From the NCBI RefSeq assembly GCF_014190775.1, contig NZ_JACHVP010000001.1, positions 1,426,001 to 1,490,000 on the forward strand: a stretch of DNA of 64,000 bases, in the 5' to 3' direction. Source of the DNA: Leifsonia aquatica. Lineage in GTDB: Bacteria > Actinomycetota > Actinomycetes > Actinomycetales > Microbacteriaceae. Positions 49,098 through 56,893 of this stretch are shown one piece after another (the first letter of the stretch is position 1; the number at the start of each line of letters is the position of its first letter). A model generated the notes under the pieces. It was not told where the DNA came from, did not search any database, and saw only the letters and a list, made by a program, of their open reading frames with translations. Position numbers and translations under genes: made by a program.

Positions 49098-49162
49098 CGC
49101 GGCACGGCACGTCCGCGGTTCACAGTGCGAAACACGGCGACCGACGCGGTCGGAGGAGCCGC

Positions 49163-49687
49163 TCAGCGCCAGCCGTAGCGACGGCGGAGCTCCGCGCGGA
49201 CCGCGTCGAAGGGTGCGCGGCCGAGCGCGGCGGCCTCCCGGCGCATCCCTCCCTGCCGCAGGCGGTACACCCGGTCGACGCGGGCGTAGCTCGGCCGGTG
49301 CTGCCCGTCCCACGCCCCCGACCCCACCGGCACGTACTCCGGGCGCCCCGGGTGCTCCTGGCTCGTCAGGGCGACCGCGAGGACGCTCCCGCCGGTCTCC
49401 GCCGCCACGACGAGCACCGGTCGATCCTTGCCGCGGCCGTCCGCCTCCTCGTACGGCACCCAGGTCCAGACGATCTCCCCGGGGTCGGCGTCCCCGTCGG
49501 TGCTCGGCACGTACGACGTGCGGATGGCGCCGAGGCGTCGCGGGTCGACCTGCACGGTCGCCGACGCACCCGCGCGGCCCGGCTCAGTGCCCGGAGTGCT
49601 CGGGGCCGGTGGGGTGGTCCGCGCGCTCGGGCGGAACAGCCGGCCGAGCGCGGTCAGGAATCGTCGAGGGGAAGCCACGTTCGGCAC
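49163..49687 (-). CDS. PemK/MazF-family protein without visible antitoxin
   Basis: 174 residues. The C-terminal ~110 (from DPGEIVWTWVPYEEADGRGKDRPVLVV) is a PemK/MazF fold, the mRNA-interferase toxin family; the ~60-residue N-terminal part is Pro/Ala/Thr-rich and low complexity. GTG start lies inside the 3' end of the upstream Amt-like gene, overlapping it by 104 nt in another frame. No small antitoxin gene lies next to it. Chromosomal long PemK-like proteins in this bacterial family are often solitary, so toxicity should not be assumed. Confidence 0.82.
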   Translation of the reverse strand: MPNVASPRRFLTALGRLFRPSARTTPPAPSTPGTEPGRAGASATVQVDPRRLGAIRTSYVPSTDGDADPGEIVWTWVPYEEADGRGKDRPVLVVAAETGGSVLAVALTSQEHPGRPEYVPVGSGAWDGQHRPSYARVDRVYRLRQGGMRREAAALGRAPFDAVRAELRRRYGWR

Positions 49688-50816
49688 GATAGCGGACGCG
49701 GGTCAGCCCGATCGTGAACCGGAGCAGCAGCGCGAGGAGCAGGGAGATCACGAAAGAGTAGACGAGCACGGCGATCGTGGCGACGCCCTGCGCGATGAAG
49801 AGGTCGAAGTTGCCGCTCTCGACCATCCCGCCGCCGGCCCCGAAGAGGCCGACGAAGAGCAGCCCGACGCCGCTGCCGACGATCACGATGACGCAGAGCG
49901 CGAGCGCCGGGCCGAACCGTGCGCGCGCCGCGACGTCCACCATGGTGGCGCAGGCCAAGGCCGCGAGCGCGCCGAGCAGCAGCGCCCAGCCGATCGTCAG
50001 CACACCCGAGGCCGGGGTGATCGCCACGAGGCCGGAGAACGCGCCGCAGAAGACGCTGACGAGGGTCGGCCGGCGCAGCAGGATGCGGTCGACGAGCATC
50101 CACATCAGGCAGCCGGCGGCGGACGCCACGAACGCGTTGATCGCGATCGGGGCGATGTACTGGTCCACAGCGCCCTCGGAGCCCGTGACGAGCCCGAGCC
50201 AGCCGACCCAGACGAGGGTCCCCCCGATGGCGACGACCGGGAGGCTCCTCCCGGTCTCCGCGGAGTGCTCGCCACGACCGCACGCGACGATGACCCCGGC
50301 GGCCGACGCCCCGGCCGCGAGCCCGATGGGGAGCGCGCCTCCGTAGTCGACGACGCCGAGGAGCGACACCGCCCAGCCGTCGCCGAGCGCGAACACCGCA
50401 TACCCCGCCGGGAACAGCACCAGCACGCTCCACAGCACGCAGAAGATCAGCCACGCCCGCAGCGTGATCCGGGAGGCGACGGCGGCGCCCACGATGGCCA
50501 CGGCCACCGTGCAGGTCGCGATGAGCGCCCCGGCGCGCGCGAGTGCGTAGACGCCGTGCTGCGCGGCCAGGCCGGGGTCGGGGACGCCGACCAGGTGCGG
50601 GACGAGCGGCTCCCCCGCCAGCATCCCGTACCCGCCGAGCACGCAGAGGATCACGACGACGGCCGCGCCGCTGAACACGAACAACAGCGCGCGGCGCGCC
50701 CGGGCCCGGCCCGCGAGACCGCCGACGAAGAAGGCCAGCCCGGGAACGATCAGCAGGGTGAGGGCGCCGCAGAAGAACAGCAGCAGTGCGTCCACCTGCT
50801 CACTCGTCGCCGCCAT
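49584..50816 (-). CDS. Amt-family paralogue lacking both pore histidines
   Basis: 410 residues with about eleven hydrophobic helices alignable to the canonical transporter encoded just upstream (FFVGGLAGR for FFYGGMVRA; GVVDYGGALPIG for VNDFAGGTAVHI; GLLFVGLFGAGG for GTLWIGIFGF). The twin pore histidines of Amt (H179 and H328 in the neighbour) correspond to G165 and V311 here, and the conserved C-terminal GLD..HGE.AY tail that contacts PII proteins is missing. The frame is intact along its whole length, so it is a protein, not a pseudogene. Ammonium conduction is unlikely; it may be a sensor, a modulating partner or a channel for something else. Confidence 0.8.
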   Translation of the reverse strand: MAATSEQVDALLLFFCGALTLLIVPGLAFFVGGLAGRARARRALLFVFSGAAVVVILCVLGGYGMLAGEPLVPHLVGVPDPGLAAQHGVYALARAGALIATCTVAVAIVGAAVASRITLRAWLIFCVLWSVLVLFPAGYAVFALGDGWAVSLLGVVDYGGALPIGLAAGASAAGVIVACGRGEHSAETGRSLPVVAIGGTLVWVGWLGLVTGSEGAVDQYIAPIAINAFVASAAGCLMWMLVDRILLRRPTLVSVFCGAFSGLVAITPASGVLTIGWALLLGALAALACATMVDVAARARFGPALALCVIVIVGSGVGLLFVGLFGAGGGMVESGNFDLFIAQGVATIAVLVYSFVISLLLALLLRFTIGLTRVRYRAERGFPSTIPDRARPAVPPERADHPTGPEHSGH

Positions 50817-50878
50817 CCCGCCCCTTCGCTTCGAAATGCCAGCATCACCTTATCCAGCCGCGCACACCTCCGGAGACG

Positions 50879-50916
50879 CCGAACGGGGCGCCGCCCGCAG
50901 GCGGCACCCCGTTCGG
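50879..50916 (-). terminator. amt terminator-like hairpin
   Basis: 17-bp stem with a four-base loop, perfect on the minus strand because one pair is U-G there (a C-A mismatch on plus). It lies 26 bases after the amt stop. No U-tract, so read-through into the Amt-like gene is possible. Confidence 0.7.
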
Positions 50917-50941
50917 TGTGCTGTGGTGCCGGTCCGGCAGG

Positions 50942-52225
50942 TCAGACCGTCTCGAGCGAGTAGCCCTCTTCACCGTGGACCACGGTGTCGACGCCGGCCA
51001 GCTCGTCCTCGTTCTTGATCCGGAACCCGATCGTCTTCTGGATCGCCCAGCCGATGGCGTAGGCCAGGACGAAGGAGTAGATCAGGACGGCGAAGGCGCC
51101 GACGGCCTGCACTCCCAGCTGCTGGAAGCTGCCGCCGTACAGGAGGCTGGAGAACTTGTCCGTCGCCTCGCCCTTGTCGTTGTAGACGTGGGTGAAGCCG
51201 AAGATGCCGATCCAGAGGGTTCCGACGAGACCGCCGATGAGGTGGATGCCCACCACGTCGAGCGAGTCGTCGAAGCCGAGCTTGAACTTGAGGTCGATCG
51301 CGAGGGCGCAGACCGCACCGGCGACCAGGCCGAGGAGGATCGCGAAGCCCGGGGTCAGGATGTTGCAGGCGGGGGTGATCGCGACGAGACCCGCGACGGC
51401 ACCGGATGCGGCGCCGATCGAGGTGGGCTTGCCGTCCTTGATCTTCTCGACGATCAGCCAGCCGATGGTGGCGGCGGCGGGAGCGGCGAGGGTGTTGACC
51501 CAGGCGAGGGCGGCGACACCGTCGACAGCAGCCTCGGAACCGGCGTTGAAGCCGAACCAGCCGAACCACAGGAGCGCGGCGCCGAGGAGCGTCAGCGGCA
51601 CGTTGTGCGGCTTGCTCATGCCCTTCTGGAACCCGACGCGCTTGCCGAGCACGAGCGCCAGGGCCAGGCCCGCCGCACCGGCGTTGATGTGCACCGCGGT
51701 GCCACCGGCGAAGTCGTTGACGTGCAGCACGGCCGGAGCCCAGCCGTCCGCCAGGTTGAACACCCAGTACGCGACCGGGAAGTAGACGATGGTCACCCAG
51801 ATGCCGGCGAAGATCATCCACGAGCCGAACTTGGCCCGGTCGGCGATCGCGCCGGAGATCAGCGCGACGGTGATGATGGCGAACGTCGCCTGGAACCCGG
51901 CGAACGCCAGGGTGCCGAGGTCGGGGGTGAGGCCGTCCTTGCCCATCAGGCTGCTCAGGAACCAGTCGGGGGTTCCGAGGAAGTGAGGGATGGAGGCGGG
52001 GCCGAAGGCGAGGCCGTACCCGTAGACGACCCAGAGGACGCCGACGAGGGCCATCGCCCCGAAGCTCATCATCATCATGCTGATGACGCTCTTGGCCCGG
52101 ACCATGCCGCCGTAGAAGAAGGCGACGCCGGGGGTCATCAGCAGGACGAGGGCTGCGGCGACCAGAAGCCAGAGGGCGTTGACCGTCCCTGCTTCTGCGT
52201 AGTCCGCTGCTGTGTGGAGCACCAT
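50942..52225 (-). CDS. amt: ammonium transporter
   Basis: 427 residues, eleven helices. Pore features are intact: H179 in DFAGGTAVHINAG, H328 in VGIHLIGG, and the C-terminal EDELAGVDTVVHGEEGYS tail of the family. Imports ammonium under nitrogen shortage. No glnK/glnB or glnD follows, which is unusual for actinobacterial amt loci; instead a degenerate paralogue does. A GlnR-type box lies 95-132 bases upstream. Confidence 0.96.
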   Translation of the reverse strand: MVLHTAADYAEAGTVNALWLLVAAALVLLMTPGVAFFYGGMVRAKSVISMMMMSFGAMALVGVLWVVYGYGLAFGPASIPHFLGTPDWFLSSLMGKDGLTPDLGTLAFAGFQATFAIITVALISGAIADRAKFGSWMIFAGIWVTIVYFPVAYWVFNLADGWAPAVLHVNDFAGGTAVHINAGAAGLALALVLGKRVGFQKGMSKPHNVPLTLLGAALLWFGWFGFNAGSEAAVDGVAALAWVNTLAAPAAATIGWLIVEKIKDGKPTSIGAASGAVAGLVAITPACNILTPGFAILLGLVAGAVCALAIDLKFKLGFDDSLDVVGIHLIGGLVGTLWIGIFGFTHVYNDKGEATDKFSSLLYGGSFQQLGVQAVGAFAVLIYSFVLAYAIGWAIQKTIGFRIKNEDELAGVDTVVHGEEGYSLETV

Positions 52226-52319
52226 GCGAATTGTCTACCTCTCTGTGCGTAACCCCGGGCCTGGGCCGCTCCGATCGGGTCGGGAGCGCTTCGGGGTGGA
52301 GCCAGTCTGAACGCGAGAG

Positions 52320-52357
52320 GTTTCGGTGGGAGGCAGCGCGTGTTTCGCGATTGTTAC
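52320..52357 (-). promoter_or_regulatory. GlnR-type nitrogen-control box upstream of amt
   Basis: On the minus strand: GTAAC-n6-GAAAC (52342-52357) followed, after n6, by TGCCT-n6-GAAAC (52320-52335). The first unit matches exactly the GTnAC-n6-GAAAC consensus of GlnR in Streptomyces and other actinobacteria; the second has a degenerate first half. It lies 95-132 bases ahead of amt and nowhere else in this gap is the pattern as good. Confidence 0.7.
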
Positions 52358-52428
52358 GCATCCCACGCGTGTGTAAACACTGTGTTTCCGCCGGGTACCG
52401 ATGTGCTGGGCGGCAGGTGCGAGTGCGC

Positions 52429-53484
52429 CTAGGCGTCGTGCGGAGGCAGTTCGCCGGCCGTCAGCGCGATCATGCGGGACACCGAGCGGAGGTACTTCTT
52501 GCGGTAGCCGCCGCCGAGCATGTCGTCGTCGAAGATGTCGTTCAGCGGGATGCCGGTCTGCACGATCGGGATCTCGGCGTCGTACACGCGGTCGATGAAC
52601 GCGACGAGGCGCAGGGCCGCCATCTGGTCGTGCAGCACGTGCACGCCGTCGAGTCCGATGACGTCCACGCCGTCGATGATCTTGATGTAGCGGGACGGGT
52701 GGACGGTCGCCAGGTGGGCGATGAGGTCGTCGAAGGAGTCGGAGGTCGCCGTCTCGCCCCGTGCGGCGAGCGCCTCCAGCACGCGGGTGTACTCCGCGGG
52801 CTCGACGGTGATCGCGCTGCCCGTGGTGTCGCGGCGGCGGTAGTCGAGCCCGTCGATCCGCAGGGTCTCGAAGTTGGCGGAGAGCGACTGGATCTCGCGG
52901 AGGAAGTCGCTCGCGGCGAAACGGCCCTCGCCGAGCGCGTTCGGCGGGGTGTTGCTGGTGGCGGCGATGCGGGTGCCGGAGGCGACGAGCTCGCCGAGCA
53001 TCCTGGTCATCATCATCGTGTCACCCGGGTCGTCGAGCTCGAACTCGTCGATGCAGATGAGGGTGGAGCCGCGCAGGAGGTCGACCGCGCCCGCGTAGCC
53101 GAGGGCGCCGACGAGGGCGGTGTACTCGATGAAGGTGCCGAAGTACTTCGGTCCGGGCGCTTCGTGCCAGAGGGCGGCGAGGAGGTGGGTCTTGCCGACG
53201 CCGAACCCGCCGTCGAGGTAGACGCCCGGCTTCATGGCCGCGACCTTCTTGCGGTTGCGGCTGAACAGGCCGGCCGGGCGCTGCGGCTCCCACGACTTCA
53301 CGAACAGCTTGAGCGTCGAGACCGCGTCCGCCTGCGACGGGTAGTCGTGGTCGGGGCGGTAGTTGTCGAAGGAGGCGCGCTCGAACTGCGACGGCGGCAC
53401 CAGGCTCGCGGCGATCTCCGTCCCGGTGATCTGGGGCGAGCGGTCCGCGAGGCGCGGCAGCGCGCCGGTCTGATCGAGGGTCAT
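52429..53484 (-). CDS. zapE: ZapE/AFG1-like ATPase
   Basis: 351 residues. Walker A GGFGVGKTH at 92-100, Walker B LICIDEFELDDPGD, and the arginine-finger region AATSNTPPNALGEGRF. This is the cell division protein ZapE family, related to mitochondrial AFG1/LACE1. It is divergent from sseA and followed, on the same strand, by amt after 203 bases. Confidence 0.94.
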   Translation of the reverse strand: MTLDQTGALPRLADRSPQITGTEIAASLVPPSQFERASFDNYRPDHDYPSQADAVSTLKLFVKSWEPQRPAGLFSRNRKKVAAMKPGVYLDGGFGVGKTHLLAALWHEAPGPKYFGTFIEYTALVGALGYAGAVDLLRGSTLICIDEFELDDPGDTMMMTRMLGELVASGTRIAATSNTPPNALGEGRFAASDFLREIQSLSANFETLRIDGLDYRRRDTTGSAITVEPAEYTRVLEALAARGETATSDSFDDLIAHLATVHPSRYIKIIDGVDVIGLDGVHVLHDQMAALRLVAFIDRVYDAEIPIVQTGIPLNDIFDDDMLGGGYRKKYLRSVSRMIALTAGELPPHDA

Positions 53485-53643
53485 GACGGGAGAGGCACCT
53501 TCGTGGTCGGGAGCGGAGCGAGTGGATGTCGCAGTGTTTCGCTCTGCGCGCGATCGCCTGTTCGGGTCGTTCCGCGCCGCGTAGCCTGAGACTGCGTTCC
53601 CTGCTAGTCGCAGGGTCCCAGCCTATCCCGGAGGAAGAACAGC

Positions 53644-54543
53644 ATGGCCATCGAGACCGACCCGTCGACCGACTTCGCCGACTACGCCCACCCGGAGCGC
53701 CTCGTCTCCACCGGGTGGCTGGCGGAACACTTGGGCGAACCGGGGCTGGTCGCGGTGGAGTCGGATGAGGATGTGCTCCTCTACGAGACCGGCCACATCC
53801 CCGGTGCCGTCAAGATCGACTGGCACACCGACCTCAACGACCCCGTGGTCCGCGACTACGTCAGCGGCGAGCGCTTCGCCGAGCTGCTCGGCTCCAAGGG
53901 CATCGCCCGCGACACCACGGTCGTGATCTACGGCGACAAGAACAACTGGTGGGCGGCGTACGCGCTGTGGGTGTTCACCCTGTTCGGCCACGAGGACGTC
54001 CGCCTGCTCGACGGCGGCCGCGACAAGTGGATCGCCGAGGGGCGCGAGCTGACCCGTGAGGTCCCGACTCCGGAGCCGGTGGAATATCCGGTCGTGGAGC
54101 GCGACGACAGCCGCGTCCGCGCCTTCAAGGAGGACGTTCTCGCGCACTTCGGGCAGCCGCTCATCGACGTCCGCTCCCCCGAGGAGTACAGCGGCGAGCG
54201 CACCGAGATCCCGGGCTACCCGACCGAGGGCGCGCTGCGGTCGGGTCACATCCCGTCGGCGGCGTCCGTGCCGTGGGCCCGTGCCGCCGCACCGGACGCG
54301 ACGTTCAAGCGCCGTGCGGACCTGGAGTCGATCTATCTGGGCGACGCCGGGCTGAAGGCCGGGGACGACGTGATCGCGTACTGCCGCATCGGCGAGCGGT
54401 CGAGCCACACCTGGTTCGTGCTCACCCACCTGCTCGGTTTCGAGAACGTGCGCAACTACGACGGCTCGTGGACCGAGTGGGGCTCCGCCGTGCGGGTGCC
54501 GATCGCGACCGGCGCCGAGCCGGGCGAGGTCCCGGCGAAGTAG
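53644..54543 (+). CDS. sseA: thiosulfate sulfurtransferase (tandem rhodanese)
   Basis: 299 residues in two rhodanese domains: the N-terminal one ([19 protein letters not shown]) is inactive, the C-terminal one has C247 in [11 protein letters not shown]. Transfers sulfane sulfur from thiosulfate or 3-mercaptopyruvate; the CRIGE motif fits the thiosulfate group. GGAGGAAG precedes the ATG. sufE follows after 9 nt. A short hairpin (53599-53615) sits in its 5' leader. Confidence 0.93.
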   Translation: MAIETDPSTDFADYAHPERLVSTGWLAEHLGEPGLVAVESDEDVLLYETGHIPGAVKIDWHTDLNDPVVRDYVSGERFAELLGSKGIARDTTVVIYGDKNNWWAAYALWVFTLFGHEDVRLLDGGRDKWIAEGRELTREVPTPEPVEYPVVERDDSRVRAFKEDVLAHFGQPLIDVRSPEEYSGERTEIPGYPTEGALRSGHIPSAASVPWARAAAPDATFKRRADLESIYLGDAGLKAGDDVIAYCRIGERSSHTWFVLTHLLGFENVRNYDGSWTEWGSAVRVPIATGAEPGEVPAK

Positions 54544-54552
54544 CCTGGACGC

Positions 54553-54987
54553 ATGACCGAACTGACCGGCGTCCTGGCCGAGATCCGCGACGACTTCCTG
54601 GCGCTGGAGCAGCCCGACCGGCTGCAGCTGCTGCTGGAGTTCTCGGACGAGCTCCCCGCCCTGCCGGAGCGCTACGCGGATCACCCCGACCTGCTCGAGC
54701 GGGTCGAGGAGTGCCAGGCGCCGGTCTTCATCTTCGTGGAGGTCGACGAGGCGAACGTCGTGCACCTGTTCGCCACCGCCCCGCCCGAGGCGCCCACGAC
54801 GCGGGGCTTCGCGTCCATCCTGGTGCAGGGTCTGGCCGGTCTCACGGCCGACGAGGTGCTCGCCGTGCCGGACGACTTCCCGGGGACGCTGGGACTGACG
54901 CAGGCGGTCTCGCCGCTGCGCATCCGCGGGATGTCCGCGCTGCTCGGCCGCACCAAGCGCCAGGTGCGGGCGAAGCTGGCCGCCTAG
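54553..54987 (+). CDS. sufE: SufE-family sulfur acceptor
   Basis: 144 residues. C54 in VEECQAPVFIF corresponds to the SufE acceptor cysteine; LLEFSDELPALPERY and ending RIRGMSALLGRTKRQVRAKL are typical. SufE accepts persulfide from a cysteine desulfurase, but none is encoded here; instead the gene forms a two-gene unit with sseA. Confidence 0.92.
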   Translation: MTELTGVLAEIRDDFLALEQPDRLQLLLEFSDELPALPERYADHPDLLERVEECQAPVFIFVEVDEANVVHLFATAPPEAPTTRGFASILVQGLAGLTADEVLAVPDDFPGTLGLTQAVSPLRIRGMSALLGRTKRQVRAKLAA

Positions 54988-55006
54988 TCCCCCGCGCGGG
55001 TCGCGC

Positions 55007-56194
55007 TCAGCGGATGGTGGCCGCGAGCCAGTCGGAGATCGCGCTGCTCCACTTCTGCTCGTCGTAGTTCCACAGCTTGGTGTGGAGCGCGACGGTGAAC
55101 GGCACCAGCGTGACGATGTCGCTCCTGGCCTCCGCGAGCGCTCGCGACGAGGTGGACGGCACGAAGCCGTCGTCGTCGCTGTGCAGGATCAGCGTCGGCA
55201 GCGTGAGGTCGGTCGCGCGCGCGACGAAGTCCATGCTGGCGAGGTCGATCGGGGCGCCCTGACCGGTGATCGGCCCGCTCCAGGTGGACTCGATGAGCCG
55301 GATGGCGCCCTGCGCGATCGGGTCGGGCAGGCGCAGGAGGTGCGCCTGGTACTCGAGGGTGTCGACCCAGTCGATCACCGGGGACTCGAGGACGAGACCG
55401 GCGACGACGTCCGCCTTGTCCGAGCGGGTGATCGTCTGCAGCACGACGGCGCCGCCCATCGACCAGCCCATGAGCACGACCGAGCGGGCGCCGTTCGCGA
55501 TCGCGTAGCCGAGCGCGGCGTCGATGTCGTGCCATTCGGTTCCGCCGAGACCGTAGCGGCGGTCCGCACTGTCGGGGGCGTCCCCGTCGTTGCGGTAGGA
55601 GGCGAGGAGGCAGGTGTAGCCGGCGTCGTGGAAGGTCTGCACGGCGCGGAGGCCCTCCAGGCGGCTCGCGCCCCAGCCGTGCACCTGGATCACCCAGCGA
55701 CCGTCGCCCGCCGCGGCGTCGTCGGCCGGGAACACCCACGCCGGAGCCTGTCCGAGCTCGGTCGGGATCTCGACGCTCGTGACGGGCAGGCCGAGCTCCT
55801 CGGGCTGCAGATACCAGGAGCCGCTGATGCGTGCGCGGCCCGGCTTCAGCTCGCCGAACTCGACGCGCTCGAGCTCGCGGGTGACGGTCTCGTCGTCGAC
55901 GGCGAGCAGTCCGCCCACCTTGGCGTACCCGGTCTCGCTGCCGAACCAGACGCCGAACCGGCCCGGCATCCGGGCGTCCGGCGTGGAGGCCATCGTGATG
56001 GTGCCGAGCGCGGGATCGATCGCCCGGATGGTCTGGTTCTGCGGGCGCCGGCGCACCGGCGCGAGGACGGTCCGCGCCACCCGGGTGATGACGTAGCCCG
56101 CTCCGGCCGCGGTGAGGAGCACCAGCCCGCCGCCGGCGACCGCCGTCACAGCGAGCGCCTTCACGAATCCTCTTGCCCTCTTGTCCCGCGCCAT
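55007..56194 (-). CDS. alpha/beta hydrolase with N-terminal membrane anchor
   Basis: 395 residues. One transmembrane helix (about 11-38), a ~110-residue beta-rich region, and a hydrolase fold with HGWG oxyanion motif (172-175) and nucleophile S245 in GWSMGG; the Asp is probably in HSDDDGFVP and the His in ALHTKLW. This is the layout of actinobacterial 'alpha/beta hydrolase' membrane proteins; the substrate is unknown. Convergent with sufE, 19 bases apart. Confidence 0.88.
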   Translation of the reverse strand: MARDKRARGFVKALAVTAVAGGGLVLLTAAGAGYVITRVARTVLAPVRRRPQNQTIRAIDPALGTITMASTPDARMPGRFGVWFGSETGYAKVGGLLAVDDETVTRELERVEFGELKPGRARISGSWYLQPEELGLPVTSVEIPTELGQAPAWVFPADDAAAGDGRWVIQVHGWGASRLEGLRAVQTFHDAGYTCLLASYRNDGDAPDSADRRYGLGGTEWHDIDAALGYAIANGARSVVLMGWSMGGAVVLQTITRSDKADVVAGLVLESPVIDWVDTLEYQAHLLRLPDPIAQGAIRLIESTWSGPITGQGAPIDLASMDFVARATDLTLPTLILHSDDDGFVPSTSSRALAEARSDIVTLVPFTVALHTKLWNYDEQKWSSAISDWLAATIR

Positions 56195-56296
56195 GCCCGT
56201 CAGCGTACCCGGCGTCGCCCGGAGGACACCCTCAGGAGTTCTTCAGGCGGCGTGCCTTACCGTCGCCGACCCGCAAAGGCTTCTAGTGTTCGTAGC

Positions 56297-56893
56297 GTGT
56301 CGACTCCACCCGCCACCCCGCACGTGCCGGCCGCGTTCGCCGCTGCCCTCGCGTCCGTCCGTGCCGCTCCGGCCCGTCCGGAGCTCACGGTCACCGAGAT
56401 CCCCGCGCCCGCTCAGCTCGCGCCCTACGCGGTCGCACTGGCCGCCGACGTGCGCCCCGCACGGCACGGGGACGACTCCGAGCTCGGCACCGGCCGGTTC
56501 ATCCTGCTCTACGACCCCGACGAGCCGGAGGCCTGGGGCGGCCCGTTCCGCATCGTGTGCTTCGCGCAGGCCCCGCTGGAGACCGACATCGGGCTCGACC
56601 CGTTCCTGGCCGACGTGACCTGGTCGTGGCTGGTCGATGCGCTCGACGCGCGGCAGGCCCGCTACACGGCCGCCAGCGGCACCGCCACCAAGATCATCAG
56701 CACGGGCTTCGGCGAGCTGGCCGCCCAGGGCGACGGGTCGCAGATCGAGCTGCGCGCCTCCTGGAGCCCGCAGGAGACCGACATCACCGCGCACGTGGAG
56801 GGCTGGGGCGAGCTGCTCTGCATGCTGGCCGGGCTGCCTCCCACCGGCGAGGGCGTGAGCCTCCTCACGACGAGACGGAGTCCGCGTGGCTGA
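56297..56893 (+). CDS. DUF3000-domain protein
   Basis: 198 residues from GTG 56297 (VSTPPATPHVPAAFAAAL). The family is restricted to actinobacteria and is recognised from its position immediately before rnd and the motifs GGPFRIVCFAQAPLETDIGLD and WSWLVDALDA. The last 8 nt overlap the rnd start. Function unknown; a link to RNA turnover is suggested only by the pairing. A very long open frame upstream on this strand is a shadow. Confidence 0.85.
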   Translation: MSTPPATPHVPAAFAAALASVRAAPARPELTVTEIPAPAQLAPYAVALAADVRPARHGDDSELGTGRFILLYDPDEPEAWGGPFRIVCFAQAPLETDIGLDPFLADVTWSWLVDALDARQARYTAASGTATKIISTGFGELAAQGDGSQIELRASWSPQETDITAHVEGWGELLCMLAGLPPTGEGVSLLTTRRSPRG

